Positions 1-11,244 of a stretch of DNA of 64,000 bases are shown here, piece after piece. Made by a program: the position numbers and the translations under genes. Position 1 is the first letter of the stretch. Every line of letters begins with the position of its first letter. Location of the stretch: the NCBI GenBank assembly GCA_028564925.1, contig CM053031.1, positions 94,949,273 through 95,013,272 on the forward strand, given 5' to 3'. The notes beneath the pieces were generated by a model that made no database searches, was not told the origin of the DNA, and saw only the letters and a program-made list of their open reading frames with translations. Origin of the DNA: Lithobates sylvaticus (lineage: Eukaryota; Chordata; Amphibia; Anura; Ranidae).

Positions 1-350
1 CTTTTAGACCATTGCAGGATGTTGAGTGTTTGGCTGTCCAAGTATGATATTGTTGACATAAAATACTTGTCCTCCTTGAGAGGTTAACAGTTCAAGCAGT
101 ACTCTCAGAAGTATTTAGAAATAATACAAAAATGTTTGTTCAGTGCTTGAACCCTAAGAGACTGGGGATGTTTCAGTTATATTTCATGCTAATCCCCTGC
201 TATTAATTCTGGGTGTGTCCACACCGCCTACCACCATGACTGTTTCCTAAATGTTTTTTTTTTTTTTTTTTTTTAATTATGAGCAATATTGTCCATTTTA
301 AACATGATTATGCAATGTCTATTTTATTACATTTTGAATGAGAAGTACTT
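1..350. other. Unannotated AT-rich sequence
   Basis: I see no coding signal or recognisable repeat end here, only AT-rich sequence with a T homopolymer near 257-274. Confidence 0.4.
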
Positions 351-973
351 TAACCACTTCAATACGTGGAACATTTACCCCCTTCCTGCCCAGGCCAATT
401 TTCAGCTCTCAGCGTTGTCGCACTTTGAATGACAATTGCGTGGTCATGTGACACTATACCCATATGACATTTTCATCTTTTTTCCCCACAAAGAGAGCTT
501 TCTTTTGGTGGTATTTGATCACCACTGGCTTGTTTATTTTTTGCGCTACAAAAAAATAAAATAAAACGTTTTTCTTTGTTTCTCTTATAAAATTTGTAAA
601 TAAGTTAGTTTTCTCCTTCACTGACGGGCACTGATGAGACAGCACTGATGGGCACTGATGAGGCGGTACTGATCGGCACTGATATGCAGCACTGATGGGC
701 ACTGATAGGTGGCACTGATAGGCAGCACTGATGGGCACTGATGGGCGGCTCTGATAGATGGCACTGATAGGCAGCACTGATGAGGAGGCACTGACAGGCA
801 TTAATGATGGGCACTGACTGGCATTACTAATGGGCACTGATTGGCATCACATATGGGTACAGGTGGGCATCACTGGTGCAAGGGGAGCCTCTCTCAGCAT
901 CTTGGCCCGGATAAGGTACGTGACAACCACCTTGCGGCAGTCATTCTGCATACGGTGGGTGGGAAGTGGTTAT
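351..973. mobile_element. Non-autonomous repeat of the TTAACCAC-ended family, with internal minisatellite
   Basis: The left end reads TTAACCACTTC and the right end GAAGTGGTTA, an inverted pair about 620 bp apart. Inside are landmarks shared with the copies at 13.8, 21.0, 30.2, 31.8 and 47.7 kb: the phrase CCAATTTTCAGC, the phrase AGCTTTCTTTTGGTGG, and a T/A-rich block. The middle (about 620-870) is an imperfect 11-24 bp array built from GGGCACTGAT and GGCACTGATAGGC. The short open frames across the array are translations of the repeat, not genes. I associate this family with ranid frogs from memory; the superfamily is not clear. Confidence 0.6.
615..870. repeat. GGGCACTGAT minisatellite
   Basis: Tandem, imperfect units combine GGGCACTGAT with GGCAGCACTGAT and close variants. 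The same unit family recurs at 30420-30790 in another copy of the parent element. Confidence 0.8.
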
Positions 974-1479
974 TTTTTGAAAGTATAACTTAAAGTGATA
1001 TTAAACCTTCAGTTTTTAAACACTCTTAGCAGCTGATTTATTCACCTATTGAGTATACAGTATCTTTATCTTTTTATCATTGCCCTGTTTAAGCTGGTAC
1101 CATGGCTGCTGGCCCAGGTTTCCTGGTTCAGGATTATTAGGCTAATTTCTTCCTCAGTGTCCTATGGAGCCACCCTTGCATTGAAGGGATGAGTTGTGTC
1201 TCCCTACACTGTGTGAATAGAAACACACAACCCCATAGCCTAGCATGGCCTGCTCCATTCCTCTCCCTTCTTTAAGCTAACAGACTGACTCAAGACTGCA
1301 CTTTCCACTGTTAACTCTTTCCTCTGAAGATCGGAGGTTCAGGAAAGCAACCATTAGAGAGCATGAGCCAGCAGCATTAAAAGTTGTAAACTGTAAGTGC
1401 TGGGGGTTAGCATTTTAACAAATAGTTTACAGAGACATTGTTCTGTTTTAAACACTACTTTATACATTGACATACAGGA
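974..1479. other. No feature recognised
   Basis: Unique-looking noncoding sequence. I see no terminal repeats, arrays or coding frames I can support. Confidence 0.4.
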
Positions 1480-1480
1480 G

Positions 1481-1690
1481 TTGATTTACTAAAGACAAAT
1501 AGACTGTGCACTTTGCAAAGTGCAGTTGCACTCTGCAACTCAGTTGCTTGAGAGCTTAGTAAATTAGGTAAACCTTTACTTCGCAAAGAATACCCAATCA
1601 CGTGCAAGGAAAAAAAAAAAAAATAATTTTTGCTTTCACATGATTGGATGATGGAAGCCAGCAGAGCTTCTGCTCATTTACTATAGAAAA
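1481..1690. mobile_element. Left part of a palindromic TTTACTAAAG MITE
   Basis: It begins with GATTTACTAAAGACAAATAG and the run TGTGCACTTT. An internal pair of arms (AGCTTAGTAAAT and its reverse near 1670) surrounds an A-rich centre. The matching opposite end, with AAAGTGCACAGTC and TTTAGTAAATC, lies at about 4786-4836. The family is probably a palindromic MITE split by later insertions, which would include the hAT at 2285-2738. Confidence 0.5.
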
Positions 1691-2284
1691 GTAAAACGCG
1701 CAATACTTTAGTACCTCAGTATAACCATATATAGTCCATAATAGTCCAAACGGATAAGGTGGAAAGTGGGTCCGTATGTCAGGGCTGCCATCAATAGAGA
1801 CCAGAAGCCAATTCCAATGAGCTGAGAGAAAACAAGGAGAGGGATGCCTCTGAATGTATAAATCAAAACACTTTAATGGTAAAAACAATATTCACTCACA
1901 TGAGAGAAATTAAAGTTGAGTTCATTTCTGGGCTGAGTGGTGTCCTATCTCTGTGCTATTAAATGGTTAATATAGATAAATTAATCAGAGGAAATGTAAT
2001 AGAGTAATATTAAAAATGGTGAATAAGAAGTAGGAGTAAAAATAGTAGATAAAATATATTTATAAAATTGATTAAACAACTATCAACTATTAAGGAATCA
2101 ATTTATTTAGATAGAAAATGGGATAGTATTGAAAGGTATCATTATTATTATATAGTAAATATTGACATAGAAGGAAGATAAAAATAATTAATTAGATAAT
2201 TAATGAATTGGATAACAATCAATTGACATTAATTGGTACTACTAAGATTAACATATATAGGGTGTGAATTATGATATATACAGT
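1691..2284. other. AT-rich sequence without a recognised feature
   Basis: Strongly AT-rich, particularly 1960-2240. I see no coding potential. Confidence 0.35.
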
Positions 2285-2738
2285 CAGGGGAGTTGCTGGG
2301 TCTACAAAAGATCTGGGGCTAGAGCCCATAGCAGCGTAGTAAAGAAAGTCATACGCTTGGGCGGGCATACACATGTATATAATATATGTGTGTGTGTGTA
2401 TATTCCCAGAGAGCCCCCCTTTACATCAGGGTCCCCAGAGAGCCCCCCTTAAATCAGGGTCCCCAGAGAGCCTCCCCATTAAATCAGGGTCCCCACAGAG
2501 CCTCCCCCTTAAAATCAGGGTCCCCAGGGAGCCTCCCTTTAAATCAGGGTCCCCAGAGAGCCTCCCCCTGCATCAGGGTCCCCAGAGCCCCCCACTTACA
2601 TCAGGGTCCTCAGAGAGCCCCCCACTTACATCAGGGTCCCCAGAGAGCCTCCCCTTGGGGACCCCTGCAGAGACTCGGGGCTATGGGCCCCAGATTCAGG
2701 GCTATAGCCCCAAAAGTCACCCCCTAGCGACGCCACTG
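2285..2738. mobile_element. Non-autonomous hAT element with exact 8-bp duplication
   Basis: The left end is CAGGGGAGTTGCT and the right end reads AGCGACGCCACTG. The element is flanked on both sides by the same 8 bp, TATACAGT (2277-2284 and 2739-2746). CAG-type ends with an 8-bp duplication are diagnostic of the hAT superfamily. The 454-bp body has no transposase and is mostly a C-rich minisatellite at about 2400-2660. Confidence 0.85.
2400..2660. repeat. CAGGGTCCCCAGAGAGCC minisatellite, copy 1
   Basis: Units of about 26-31 bp contain CAGGGTCCCCAGAGAGCC plus a C-rich spacer with TTAAAT or TTACAT. The same unit forms the much longer array at 28330-29890. Confidence 0.85.
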
Positions 2739-2746
2739 TATACAGT

Positions 2747-3928
2747 ATTGGTTAGAAAGGAATGATACGATGTATAGCTAGAAAGCTGATAAGGGAAGGG
2801 GGGGTTAAAAGACTGATAAATGGAGGGGGAGCGGGCAAAAGGAAAGGAGGGGGAGAAGAAAAAAAGGGGGGGGGTGGTTGTGTGGGGGTTAGAGGTGAAG
2901 CCAGGCAGGAAAGAACATAATTATTAAGCTAGTAAGAATACATGACGTTCAGTATTATCACTCATCTCGACTTTTTACTTGATTTTTGTACATTGGTTTT
3001 TGGACTTGGTTTGTCCTCCTCTGCAGCCTCTCCTGTGAGTTTTCTTTTTTTTGGAATTGGCTCGAGGAGGACTGAGAACTAAAAAAGTATAGTTTGAAGA
3101 GGAAGGGAGTGTGGGGTGCAGGGATAATCATTACAGTAGAAGAGATGATATGATTGGCAGGCCAACAGCTATAGAGTGATCAGAAATGTCTGCAGGGCTA
3201 TTGACTGAGGAATTCACATCTATAGGGTCAATAGCATCATGTGGATGGATGACATTAAGTGGTGATGTGGAGGGAGGGATGAACAGGTGGAAGGAATTGT
3301 CGAGGGTGGAATTACTGGGGGGGCCGCTGGGTGCAAGAACATTTACCCTGGCCCTCTCGGTACTGTATGTGTAGCTGGGTCTATTGTAGAACCGGTGAAG
3401 GTCAGCTACTAATGTGTTGGTTTTGGACTGATTAAATTTAGATGAGGAGAGTGTAGGGTGTCAGGAGGGGGGAATAGGACGGTGTGAAATGAAGGTAACA
3501 TGTCTGGTGGACTTTGTGTGTAAAGGACAATTAGCGCCACCTTCCTAAAGTGCTATGTGTTATAAACTGAAAAACTACAAACTATAAAAACTGATAATTA
3601 ATATGCCACAGCTGCTGTACACTTCCAGTGAATTCACCTCACCATAAAATGTATTAATTAATAAAGTATAAGTGCAGCACTATTATTCTATCATGTGAAA
3701 AAATACAGTGATATCAATTCATATATAAATAAATAAATCAACCAATTCTTCTAAAGTTCATATATATGAAAAACAACTTCTGTGTCGATATATTGTGACT
3801 TTTCGGTTATTGTGACTTCTCAATTCATATATCATCCACCACTGTGTCTTCTGCAGATAATGATATTATGTGCACACCATCACCAGCCGTTATACCTGCT
3901 CACCTCATATACGAGTCAAGTGGTCAGG
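2747..3928. other. No feature recognised
   Basis: A G-rich purine stretch lies at about 2790-2870, followed by mixed sequence. No supported gene or element ends. Confidence 0.35.
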
Positions 3929-4190
3929 TATAAGATTTATTAAACATAGCGGTACATAGCAAACAATGAAATTTCCGGTCTTGGCTGTGACCGGAAGTGA
4001 CGTCACCTGGCTCCTCCCAACATGTTGCTTCACTGATCACGTGACTTCATCAAGGGTACCCGCAACGTGCCGGGAGGAGTCGGTGACGTCACTTCCGGTC
4101 ACGGCCGAGACCGGAAGTTTCATTGTTTGCTAAGCTGAACAGCACTAATTTTAACTGTAAGTTACTGCTTTGTTTAATAAATCTTATACT
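3929..4190 (-). repeat. Inverted repeat with hammerhead-like core, probably a Penelope-type terminal piece
   Basis: The arms at about 3929-4020 and 4065-4190 mirror each other: GTATAAGATTTATTAAAC against its complement, and ACCGGAAGTGACGTCAC against GTGACGTCACTTCCGGT. On the minus strand the centre (about 4060-4022) reads TTGATGAAGTCACGTGATCA and then GTGAAGCAAC. That spacing resembles the CTGATGA - stem - GAAAC core of hammerhead motifs. The core is not canonical, so self-cleavage is doubtful. Confidence 0.4.
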
Positions 4191-4785
4191 TGAATACTAC
4201 ATCATGGAGACCTCTCTTTGTTGCATATAAACTGCATATGATGGTAAGGAAGGATCTGTAAAGAGATTAACATCACCAATGCAAGCCGTATTATCTATCT
4301 GGCTGGGTGTCCCTGGAGAAAAGATTCCACTGCCTTGGAACCTGGAGTCATATCTATACAGAGGCTGTATTTGACCTGTAGGGGTCTTTGTCTAAGGTGA
4401 GAGGCTGGGGCAAACCACTGGTGCACTACAGATGGTGAAAGCATTTGGACATATTGGATTCAATTTTTCTGCACAAGCACTTTATTTATTATGAACTTTG
4501 AGATTAGGCCCGTTCATCACGTTTACTCACTTCATTGTAACTTTGGAACTGTTGAACTTTACTGTTTATGAAGAAAACATTATTTATTTATTTTTGTGTA
4601 TAGTTGCACATCTAGTATTATTATATTTGTTTATTTGATATATTATTGTGTTTGAAGATACATCACATTATACTTTGAGTAAGTGCCACATTATTCATTA
4701 CATTAGCACTGTGTGGGAACACCAATTGGCAGCTTCTTAGTTCATTATTTATTATTTATTTTGGTTTGAGCATTAGTATTTGCAC
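4191..4785. repeat. AT-rich retroelement-type tail, related to 9.37-9.93 kb
   Basis: The sequence around GGGGTCTTTGTCTAAGGTGAG, a nearby CACTTTATT and a long T/A-rich run recur in diverged form near 9560-9930. This suggests two copies of one repeat tail. I read it as a Penelope-type 3' region only by context. Confidence 0.3.
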
Positions 4786-4836
4786 TTTATTAATAAAGTG
4801 CACAGTCTATTTGCCTTTAGTAAATCTACCCTACAG
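4786..4836. mobile_element. Right terminus of TTTACTAAAG MITE
   Basis: AAAGTGCACAGTCTATTTG then TTTAGTAAATC is the inverse of the 1481-1520 terminus with one visible mismatch over about 30 bp. I could not define a clean target duplication. Confidence 0.5.
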
Positions 4837-4869
4837 CATTTCCTTTAGATCTCGGGTCATCTGACCAGT

Positions 4870-5436
4870 ATGGTCACCTGCTTACTAAGCCACAGACGTG
4901 GCAGTTTAAACCATACCGTAAAAGGTCTTATTAAACAGGAAAAAATGGCCTTTAAAAAATACAAAGCAGAGGGGTCATTGTCAGCATTCCAACACTACAA
5001 GGAATGTAATAAGAAGTGTAAGAATGAAATCAGGGTAACTAACAAAAAGACTACGATAGACACATAGCAGTGGAGAGTAAAAAAAATCCCAAGAAATTTT
5101 TTAGATATATTAACTGTAAAAAAGCGAGATCAGAGCACATTGCCCACATAAAAGAGGATGATAAGAGGATGGTTACAGATGGCACAGAGAACGCAACTGT
5201 ACTAAATGCTTTCTTCTCCTCAGTTTTTACACAGGAAAAGGAGCACGACCACAGGAAAAGGACCACGACAGTATAGTTAGTAACATGTCACAGGACGTAC
5301 CCTTGTGACTAACAGAGGCCAGAGTCAAGAAAAGACTAGATAAGCTTAACACAAATAAATCTCCAGGACAAGATGACTTACATTCGAGAGTCCTCAAAGA
5401 GCTCAGACAGGTTATAGCTAGACCATTAGGCTCTGT
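4870..5436 (+). pseudogene. CR1-like LINE ORF2 fragment (linker and start of reverse transcriptase)
   Basis: The plus strand encodes pieces typical of the CR1/L2 group between endonuclease and reverse transcriptase. They include SKKNPKKFFRYINCKKA, then VTDGTENATVLNAFFSSVFT, and downstream in another frame LNTNKSPGQDDLHSRVLKEL. The last matches the SPGPDG(I/L)HPRVLKEL motif of these reverse transcriptases. Stops and at least one frame change interrupt the piece, and it ends abruptly near 5436 where a short-period repeat begins. It is a 5'- and 3'-truncated dead copy. A second, opposite-strand piece of the same kind lies at 6880-7240. Confidence 0.75.
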
Positions 5437-5625
5437 TCACACCTAGGTGTTTTGTTTTCAGGCAGAAAGTCGTGCGTTTTTGCAGCGATTTTGCCACAAT
5501 TGTGCCACGATTTTACAATGATTTTGCCGCAATTTTGTACAGGTCAAAAGGTCACCAATGTAAAAAACAGAAAACGCCTGTAAGCTGCCAAAACAGAAGC
5601 TTACATTTATTATGTGAATGAACAC
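5437..5625. repeat. MITE-like fragment with TTCACAC start
   Basis: Begins GGCTCTGTTCACACCTAGG and has repeated blocks on TTTTGCCACAATT and TTTTGCCGCAATTT. It truncates the LINE fragment upstream. The family is unknown to me. Confidence 0.35.
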
Positions 5626-6002
5626 TTATGCCGCGTACACATGACCGGACTTTCCGGCAAACTGGGTCAGACGGTCTTCCCGACGGACTTTCTGCGGAGT
5701 TCTGACAGACTTTCCGAACGAACGAACTTGGCCACATAAGAACGGACTAAGTCTGGTCAAAAGTCCGTTCGTTCGTTCGAACGTGGTGAGGTAAACAGGT
5801 CAAAAAAATAGCCAGTAGCCAATAGATGCCCTTGCGTCGTATGAGTCCGTCGGATAGATTTGAAACATGTTCTATTTCTAGGTCCGCGGGAATTTTTTCC
5901 CGAAAAACAAACGGATTAACCCACACACGATCGAATTGTCTGACGGACTAATCCCATCAGACCTAGTTTGCCGTAAAGTCAGGTCGCGTGTACGCGGCAT
6001 AA
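5626..6002. mobile_element. TIR element with ends TTATGCCGCGTACAC
   Basis: The left end TTATGCCGCGTACAC is mirrored at the right by GTGTACGCGGCATAA. Long inner complementarity includes GACCGGACTTTCCGG against a GTAAAGTCAGGTC arm. It has about 377 bp and no coding frame. The superfamily is not decided by the flanks, because the palindromic TTA/TAA could be part of the TIR or a 3-bp duplication. Confidence 0.65.
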
Positions 6003-6819
6003 AAGTGACAAGTGCATAAATGTTACCAAATATACTTGTAAATATAAGACACTAAGAAAAGTTGAAAATACATGTGATAATGAAACACAAAATAAGAAAT
6101 AGTGATGAGTCTATAGTAAATATAATAGACATCTAAAAACTCCTTTGTATAAACTCCTTTGTATAATGACGTAAAGTCTATTGCAAAAAATGGTAGAAGG
6201 TGTCTCTTCTAATGATGCTAAATGTGATGATATAACATCTATGGAAAAAATGATAGGAGATGTTTCTTCCAATAATGGTGGGTATGGAACATGGCAAACT
6301 TCCCTGTACAGCAATCCAAGGTGTATATCTGTGACAACAGAGAGAATAAATACTCTTACCCTAACAGGTGGACACACACGCATGTGGTGCCCAAGCGTCT
6401 GCTGTTCTGGCCACCCTTGATCCGCTTCAGACATAGGTTGCAAACAGCAACGGTGCGATCTGCTGCACATGTGTCGAACACACCAAGGAACTTTTAAAAG
6501 TCAGCGGGGAGTCAGTAGCGCCCTGCACCTGCGGAGCTCTGCTGTGTGATGCAATAGGGTGGCTGCCCTTAAGCTGTGCCTCATCAAGCTCATCCCTAGT
6601 TTTCAGTAATTGTCACATTTGGGTGCCAGACTGTGTGAGCTCTTTCATATGGAGTGGCATACTTCCCCGACTGGCGAGGTGATCCAACCTCTTATAAATT
6701 TTGTTGCCGTTTGCTGAACTTAAATTTAACAGCTTCTTTCCTGAGGATTGCTGACCAAACCTGAAATGGACACTTAAGATGCGGCCAAACCAATGTTTTA
6801 TAAAGGGGTTGAATTATTG
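6003..6819. other. No feature recognised
   Basis: Mixed noncoding sequence. The short open frames at 6111-6497 occur on both strands and resemble no protein I know. Confidence 0.35.
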
Positions 6820-7240
6820 ATTTATCTCTGTAATGTATGCCCAGTTTAATTCATGAGAGTATTTTTCTAATTTTGTCAGCTGCAGGTTGGTATTACATGC
6901 TATTACTAACTCTGTGATTTACAAGCACCCCCAGATCCTTTTCCATCCTTTTCCATCACTGATTCTCCCACATGTGTTTTGTGTGTGCATTTTTGGCACC
7001 TAAGTGCCTAACTTTTCATTTCTCAATATTTACCTCATCTGCCATGTATTGCCTAACCACCTATTTCGTAAAGGTCCTCCTGTAATGATGCCACATGCTG
7101 AAATAATTTTCCTGCATTATTTGGTATCATCGGAAAACCCTGAAATTGATCTTATAATACAACCTCTATACCATTAATATACAAATTGAACAGCATTGAC
7201 CCCAAGACATAACCCTGTACATATTTCATTGCTGTTCTTG
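6820..7240 (-). pseudogene. CR1-like LINE reverse transcriptase fragment (minus strand)
   Basis: Read on the minus strand, the piece follows a CR1/L2 reverse transcriptase palm. From about 7240 downward come remnants of VLGxxLFxIYIN, an FxDDTK-type region near 7130, and a MADEVNIEKxKVxHLGAKN stretch matching the usual KWQMxFNVxKCxVMHLG. WKRMEKDLGVLVNHRV follows near 6950-6890. Many stops interrupt it. It is much older than the intact LINE at 39.5-46.5 kb and belongs to a different clade. Confidence 0.7.
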
Positions 7241-7850
7241 TGGTTCAGCATTCCATCATTGTCACATTTACAAAGAAGGGTTGAATCACAAAATGACCTT
7301 ATACTGTACATGAAGACTAAAGGAAAATATATGTATTCCCAATAGCAACTGGTTAGCTGCTGATTTATTATTATTTTCTTTTGTGTACTTTAGTTTAATT
7401 ACATTTAACTTACTGTTTAAGTTACGTTACAAAAGGAGGGCATGTATCCAAATGTTTACAATGGATGGGACCCTCATTTTTTATTCCTATGTTTTTTTTT
7501 TTTTTTTTTTCAGGCCAGACTGGATACATTTCTAAATTAAACAGCTAGTATCCCCATAGCTGATTTATTATTCTTTTGAGACGTCGTGGTCATTCAGTTG
7601 TAGATTTGACTGTAAAACACTCAGGGAATTCTGTGTGTGCTCTGCAAATAGGAAAATGACAAAATACAGGAAATGACTGTGTTCTCGGAGCGGAATGATC
7701 CCAGATGGTTACTTGTTTCTTCGGGCTTTATTAGTATTAAATGTCTGTATATGACTACAATTTATTCATAATGAAAATCTTTGGACTTTATAGAATTTAT
7801 TAATCATATATTTATAACTCCTAATAAAAATAATATAAGTATCTAAACCA
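7241..7850. other. No feature recognised
   Basis: AT-rich noncoding sequence with a T homopolymer near 7491-7510. Confidence 0.35.
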
Positions 7851-7851
7851 G

Positions 7852-8610
7852 GGGTATTGAATTTAAACTCACGGAGGTCCGAACAGTAAAATTCTCTTCC
7901 TAGCAGAGGTCCGATGTTTGTCCAATGACTAAGGTCCTTCACATCACAGCCTCCCCTCTTCTCATAACACAATCCTGTTCTCACATCAGTGTCCTCTGTA
8001 GTGTTCTGTACCCTCCTTCACATCACCCCCCCCCCTACAGCAGTGTCCACTGCCCCCCTCACATTACTCCCCATCCCCACAGCAGTGTCCACTGCCCCTC
8101 TCACATCACTCCCCCCACAACAGTGTCCACTGGCCCTCACACATCACCCCCCCACAGCAGTGTCCACTGCCCCTCCTGCCCCTCTCACATTACTCCCCCA
8201 CAGCAGTATCCACTGCCCCTCTCACATCACCCCCCCCCCCACAGCAGTGTCCACTGCCCCTCTCACATCACCCCCCCCCCCCCACAGTAATGTCCTTTTC
8301 CCCTCTCACATCACCCCCCACAGTAGTGTCCTCTGCCCTCCCCAGTAGTGTCCTCTTCCCCACTCACTCCCCACTTTACATTACCCACTCCCTACTTTAC
8401 ATTACCCACTTAAAAGCACTGCCCCCCTATACCCCCCTAAAAAAAGTGCTCTCTGCCCCATTACAGTAAAGCTCTCTGCCCCTTACATCACCCGCCACAG
8501 AAGGGCGCTCTGCCCCTTTGCATCAACTTCCCCTCACAGTAGAGATCTCTGCCCCTTTACATCACCCTCCCCAGACAGTGGGTCTCTCAACCCCTTTTAT
8601 AGACACCCAC
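7852..8610. mobile_element. hAT-like end followed by a C-rich minisatellite
   Basis: CAGGGGTATTGAATTTAAAC at about 7852 resembles hAT termini of the CAGGGGT...AAACTCA type. It is followed by an array of CACAGCAGTGTCCACTGCCC and CTCTCACATCACC units (about 7980-8350) and a degenerate continuation to 8580. I could not find a matching right end or an 8-bp duplication. Open frames through the array are repeat translations. Confidence 0.45.
7980..8580. repeat. CACATCACCCC / CAGCAGTGTCCACTGCCC minisatellite
   Basis: About a dozen imperfect units of 35-55 bp with poly-C tracts of variable length. Conservation of the unit decays towards 8580. Confidence 0.8.
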
Positions 8611-9369
8611 ATTTTAAAGGTAAATTACAGCAAAGGTTAGCCTTTAGAAAAAATATTTGCAGCCTATCCACTCAGTGCTTTTATTTATTATCTTGAGGCA
8701 TCTGTTTAAAATGCTCTAAATACAAGTAACCTGGGAACAACTAAACAGTGAACCTGTGATTCTGCAGAACAAATATTCACATCTCCACCCACCAATAGTT
8801 TCCATTTTCTAATTATGCTTATGTGTATCCTTTACAAATAAACTATTCACAGCACAGCATGCTAATTTCAAGATGTTTCAGTCTCTCAAACAAGGAACTA
8901 TTTGAAATTTAGAGAAGCCTTTGTACTTTCCTAATTTTGCATAGTTGCACCATTTCTGGATTATATTAGCAGTACACTGAATTATTTTACAGTGGACATT
9001 TAACAGTCGAGCCAATCATATGCAATATTATTATGAGGGTGCATGGAACATTATTTACATTATCATGGCAAATTTATGATATTTGACTGCAGGTATGTTT
9101 TTAAATGCTGCTTTGCAACCAAATATCGAACAAAAAACCCATTTGACGGAGCGATCCCCCACTGTGCAGAGCGGGCTCCGTACACGTCCGTGTGAAAGAG
9201 CCCTAAGGTTTTTCTTTAATTGGTGCTGGGGCGTGGTGTGCAGAGAGGTGAGTGGTATCAATGAGATCTGATATGGTGTTCAGAGTGGTAGAAACCTAAC
9301 CCTATTATCCTATTGGTGGAGCACAATTTGGAATGTTTTATTTTTCCTTGTTTATATGCTAGCAGCTCA
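8611..9369. other. No clear feature
   Basis: Mostly AT-rich. A short segment near 9130-9210 (GGGCTCCGTACACGTCCGTG, then GTGAAAGAGCCC) looks like one end of a TTTCACAC-type MITE. No second end was found. Confidence 0.3.
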
Positions 9370-9925
9370 CCTTAAACAAAGACCACAAAGGGTCTGGTGG
9401 CACTTTTAGGAGAGGACAATGGATTGGAATGTGATTTTCCATAAAGGATCCATATATTAAAGCCTTGTCAGACCAGCTGTGGATTTCGATGCAGGAGGAG
9501 AGGAGAGTGGAACGTGAACTGCCATTAAGGATTTGTATACCAAGGCGCCACTAGACCTGTTGTGGTCTTTGTTTAAGGTGAGCTGCTAGGGCACACTCCT
9601 GGTGGATGCCTGAATAGTGGGAACAATTGTGTTCACCACTTTCAAGAACAGTTTTTTGAGCACGTGATCTTCATATCTCATCACTTTTTGATGCACTTTA
9701 TTATTTGGGACTTTTTTTTTTTTTATGTAAAATTAGATGAATACCTGCTTTTGATTCAAGCACTTTTATCACTGTTTCACATATTATCGCATATTATTGT
9801 ATTTTTTATTTCTTTTTAAATTAGGGATAGTCATTTATGAATATTTGTCTTTTTGCTGTTTAGCTTTTTGAATTTATGCACTTTATCACTGTTTCACATT
9901 TTTGTTTTGTGTTTTTTGCTGCCCG
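9370..9925. repeat. AT-rich repeat tail, diverged copy of 4.2-4.8 kb
   Basis: Two diverged copies of an approximately 150-bp block about GACCACAAAGGGTCTGGTGG and GTTGTGGTCTTTGTTTAAGG are followed by a T/A-rich tail with CACTTTATCACTGTTTCAC repeated. This parallels the region at 4350-4700. Confidence 0.35.
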
Positions 9926-10130
9926 CCCACTGTCAAATTACTCTCGGCTCTCAGTCTGGTTGGATGTCATATGATGGCCACCAAGAATGACCGTTCTCGC
10001 GCTACCCCTGGGGGCGCGCATCGATCGTGGCCCCAATCTGTGTAAAGAGCTGCGGCTCCTTGCCTCACACTGACAGAGTGTGAGGAGAGGAGAGCCGATC
10101 AGTGGCATCTCCTCACAGAGGTGCCACCTG
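9926..10130. repeat. TTAACCAC-family end fragment
   Basis: GC-richer sequence with GGGGGCGCGCATCGATCG and a GAGAGCCGATCAG segment. Similar sequence closes the copy at 30960-31200. It is a partial copy only. Confidence 0.35.
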
Positions 10131-10182
10131 CGTGTGTGTATATGTGTGTGTTATATATATATATATATATATATATATTACA
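10130..10182. repeat. (TG)n/(TA)n microsatellite
   Basis: A TGTGTGTATATGTGTG run passes into about 14 TA dinucleotides. Confidence 0.9.
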
Positions 10183-10417
10183 TATACAGACACGCACACT
10201 CTTATAGTACAGCCGGTACAATGAAAGAGAAGTACGGTAGCACTTCATGAATGGCAGAATCGGTCAGAGAGATATTTCCCATCTTCCTGCCTGCACACAG
10301 AGCGATAATGCTAATGCGCTTTGGGTAATTAGGGTGTGCCCAGGCACACCTGGCACACCCCCTGCGCATGCCTATGATCACCAGTTAATTGGCAAGAAAA
10401 AAGAAGCAAACAGCGCA

Positions 10418-11062
10418 AATCTGGTGATAGTGAATCCACTGCTATTAACCTAATCCCTTACTGTACACATGTGAAATGCATTCAATCCAACAATCATGTA
10501 TAATGATAAACTCTGTGTCATTGCATAAAATAATCTATCATACAAAAATAATTTGTTTCTATAAAACAAACCAAGTGCAAATGCTGTTAAAAAAAAGTGC
10601 AACAGAAAAAACTGTGTGCTGACACAGTGAACAAAAAGTGCTTAGTGCAAGAAAATATTATTCATTAGTGAAGTGCATGCATCACAAATTCATATGTGTT
10701 AAATATTTGAAGTCCATTTTGCAATCCCAGGAAAAATCCAAAAAAAGTGATAATAATATTCTTGGATTTTTCCTGGGATTGCAAAATGGACTGCAAATAT
10801 TTTGAGCACATATGAATTTGTGATGCATGCACTTCACTAATGAATAATATTTTCTTGTTCTAAGCACTTTTTGTTCACTGTGTCAGCACACCATTTTTTC
10901 TTTTGCACTTTTTTTTAACAGCATTTGCACTTTAATTGTTTTCATAGAAGCAAATATTTTTTTGTATGATAGATGAACTATTTTATGCAGTGGATTGAAT
11001 GTATTTCACACGTGTACAGTAAGGGATTAGGTTAATAGCAGTGGGTTCACTCTCACCAGATT
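10418..11062. repeat. Long foldback (inverted repeat) of about 645 bp
   Basis: The left arm (about 10418-10741) and right arm (about 10764-11062) are inverted copies. Terminal AATCTGGTGATAGTGAATCC mirrors the sequence ending CTCACCAGATT. Internal mirrors include GGGATTAGGTTAATAGCAG, GTGATGCATGCACTTCACTA and TTGGATTTTTCCTGGGATTG. The spacer is only about 20 bp. No coding frame exists. It is either a foldback-type MITE or two head-to-head copies of one repeat. Confidence 0.85.
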
Positions 11063-11229
11063 GTGGGATTATAGATTTATGGTCTAGAGCCCTACGGACG
11101 ACATGAGTAACGATGACACATAGGAACAACACAAAACTTACCAACATGAAATAGACCTGAAAGCGTGCCTTGGTCTACCGTATGGTACACCAAAATAAGG
11201 GGGCAAAAACTTTCAGGTAGGGGATAATT
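11063..11229. other. No feature recognised
   Basis: Short noncoding interval between the foldback and the DIRS-order relic. Confidence 0.3.
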
Positions 11230-11244
11230 ATTTATTAAAGGTAA

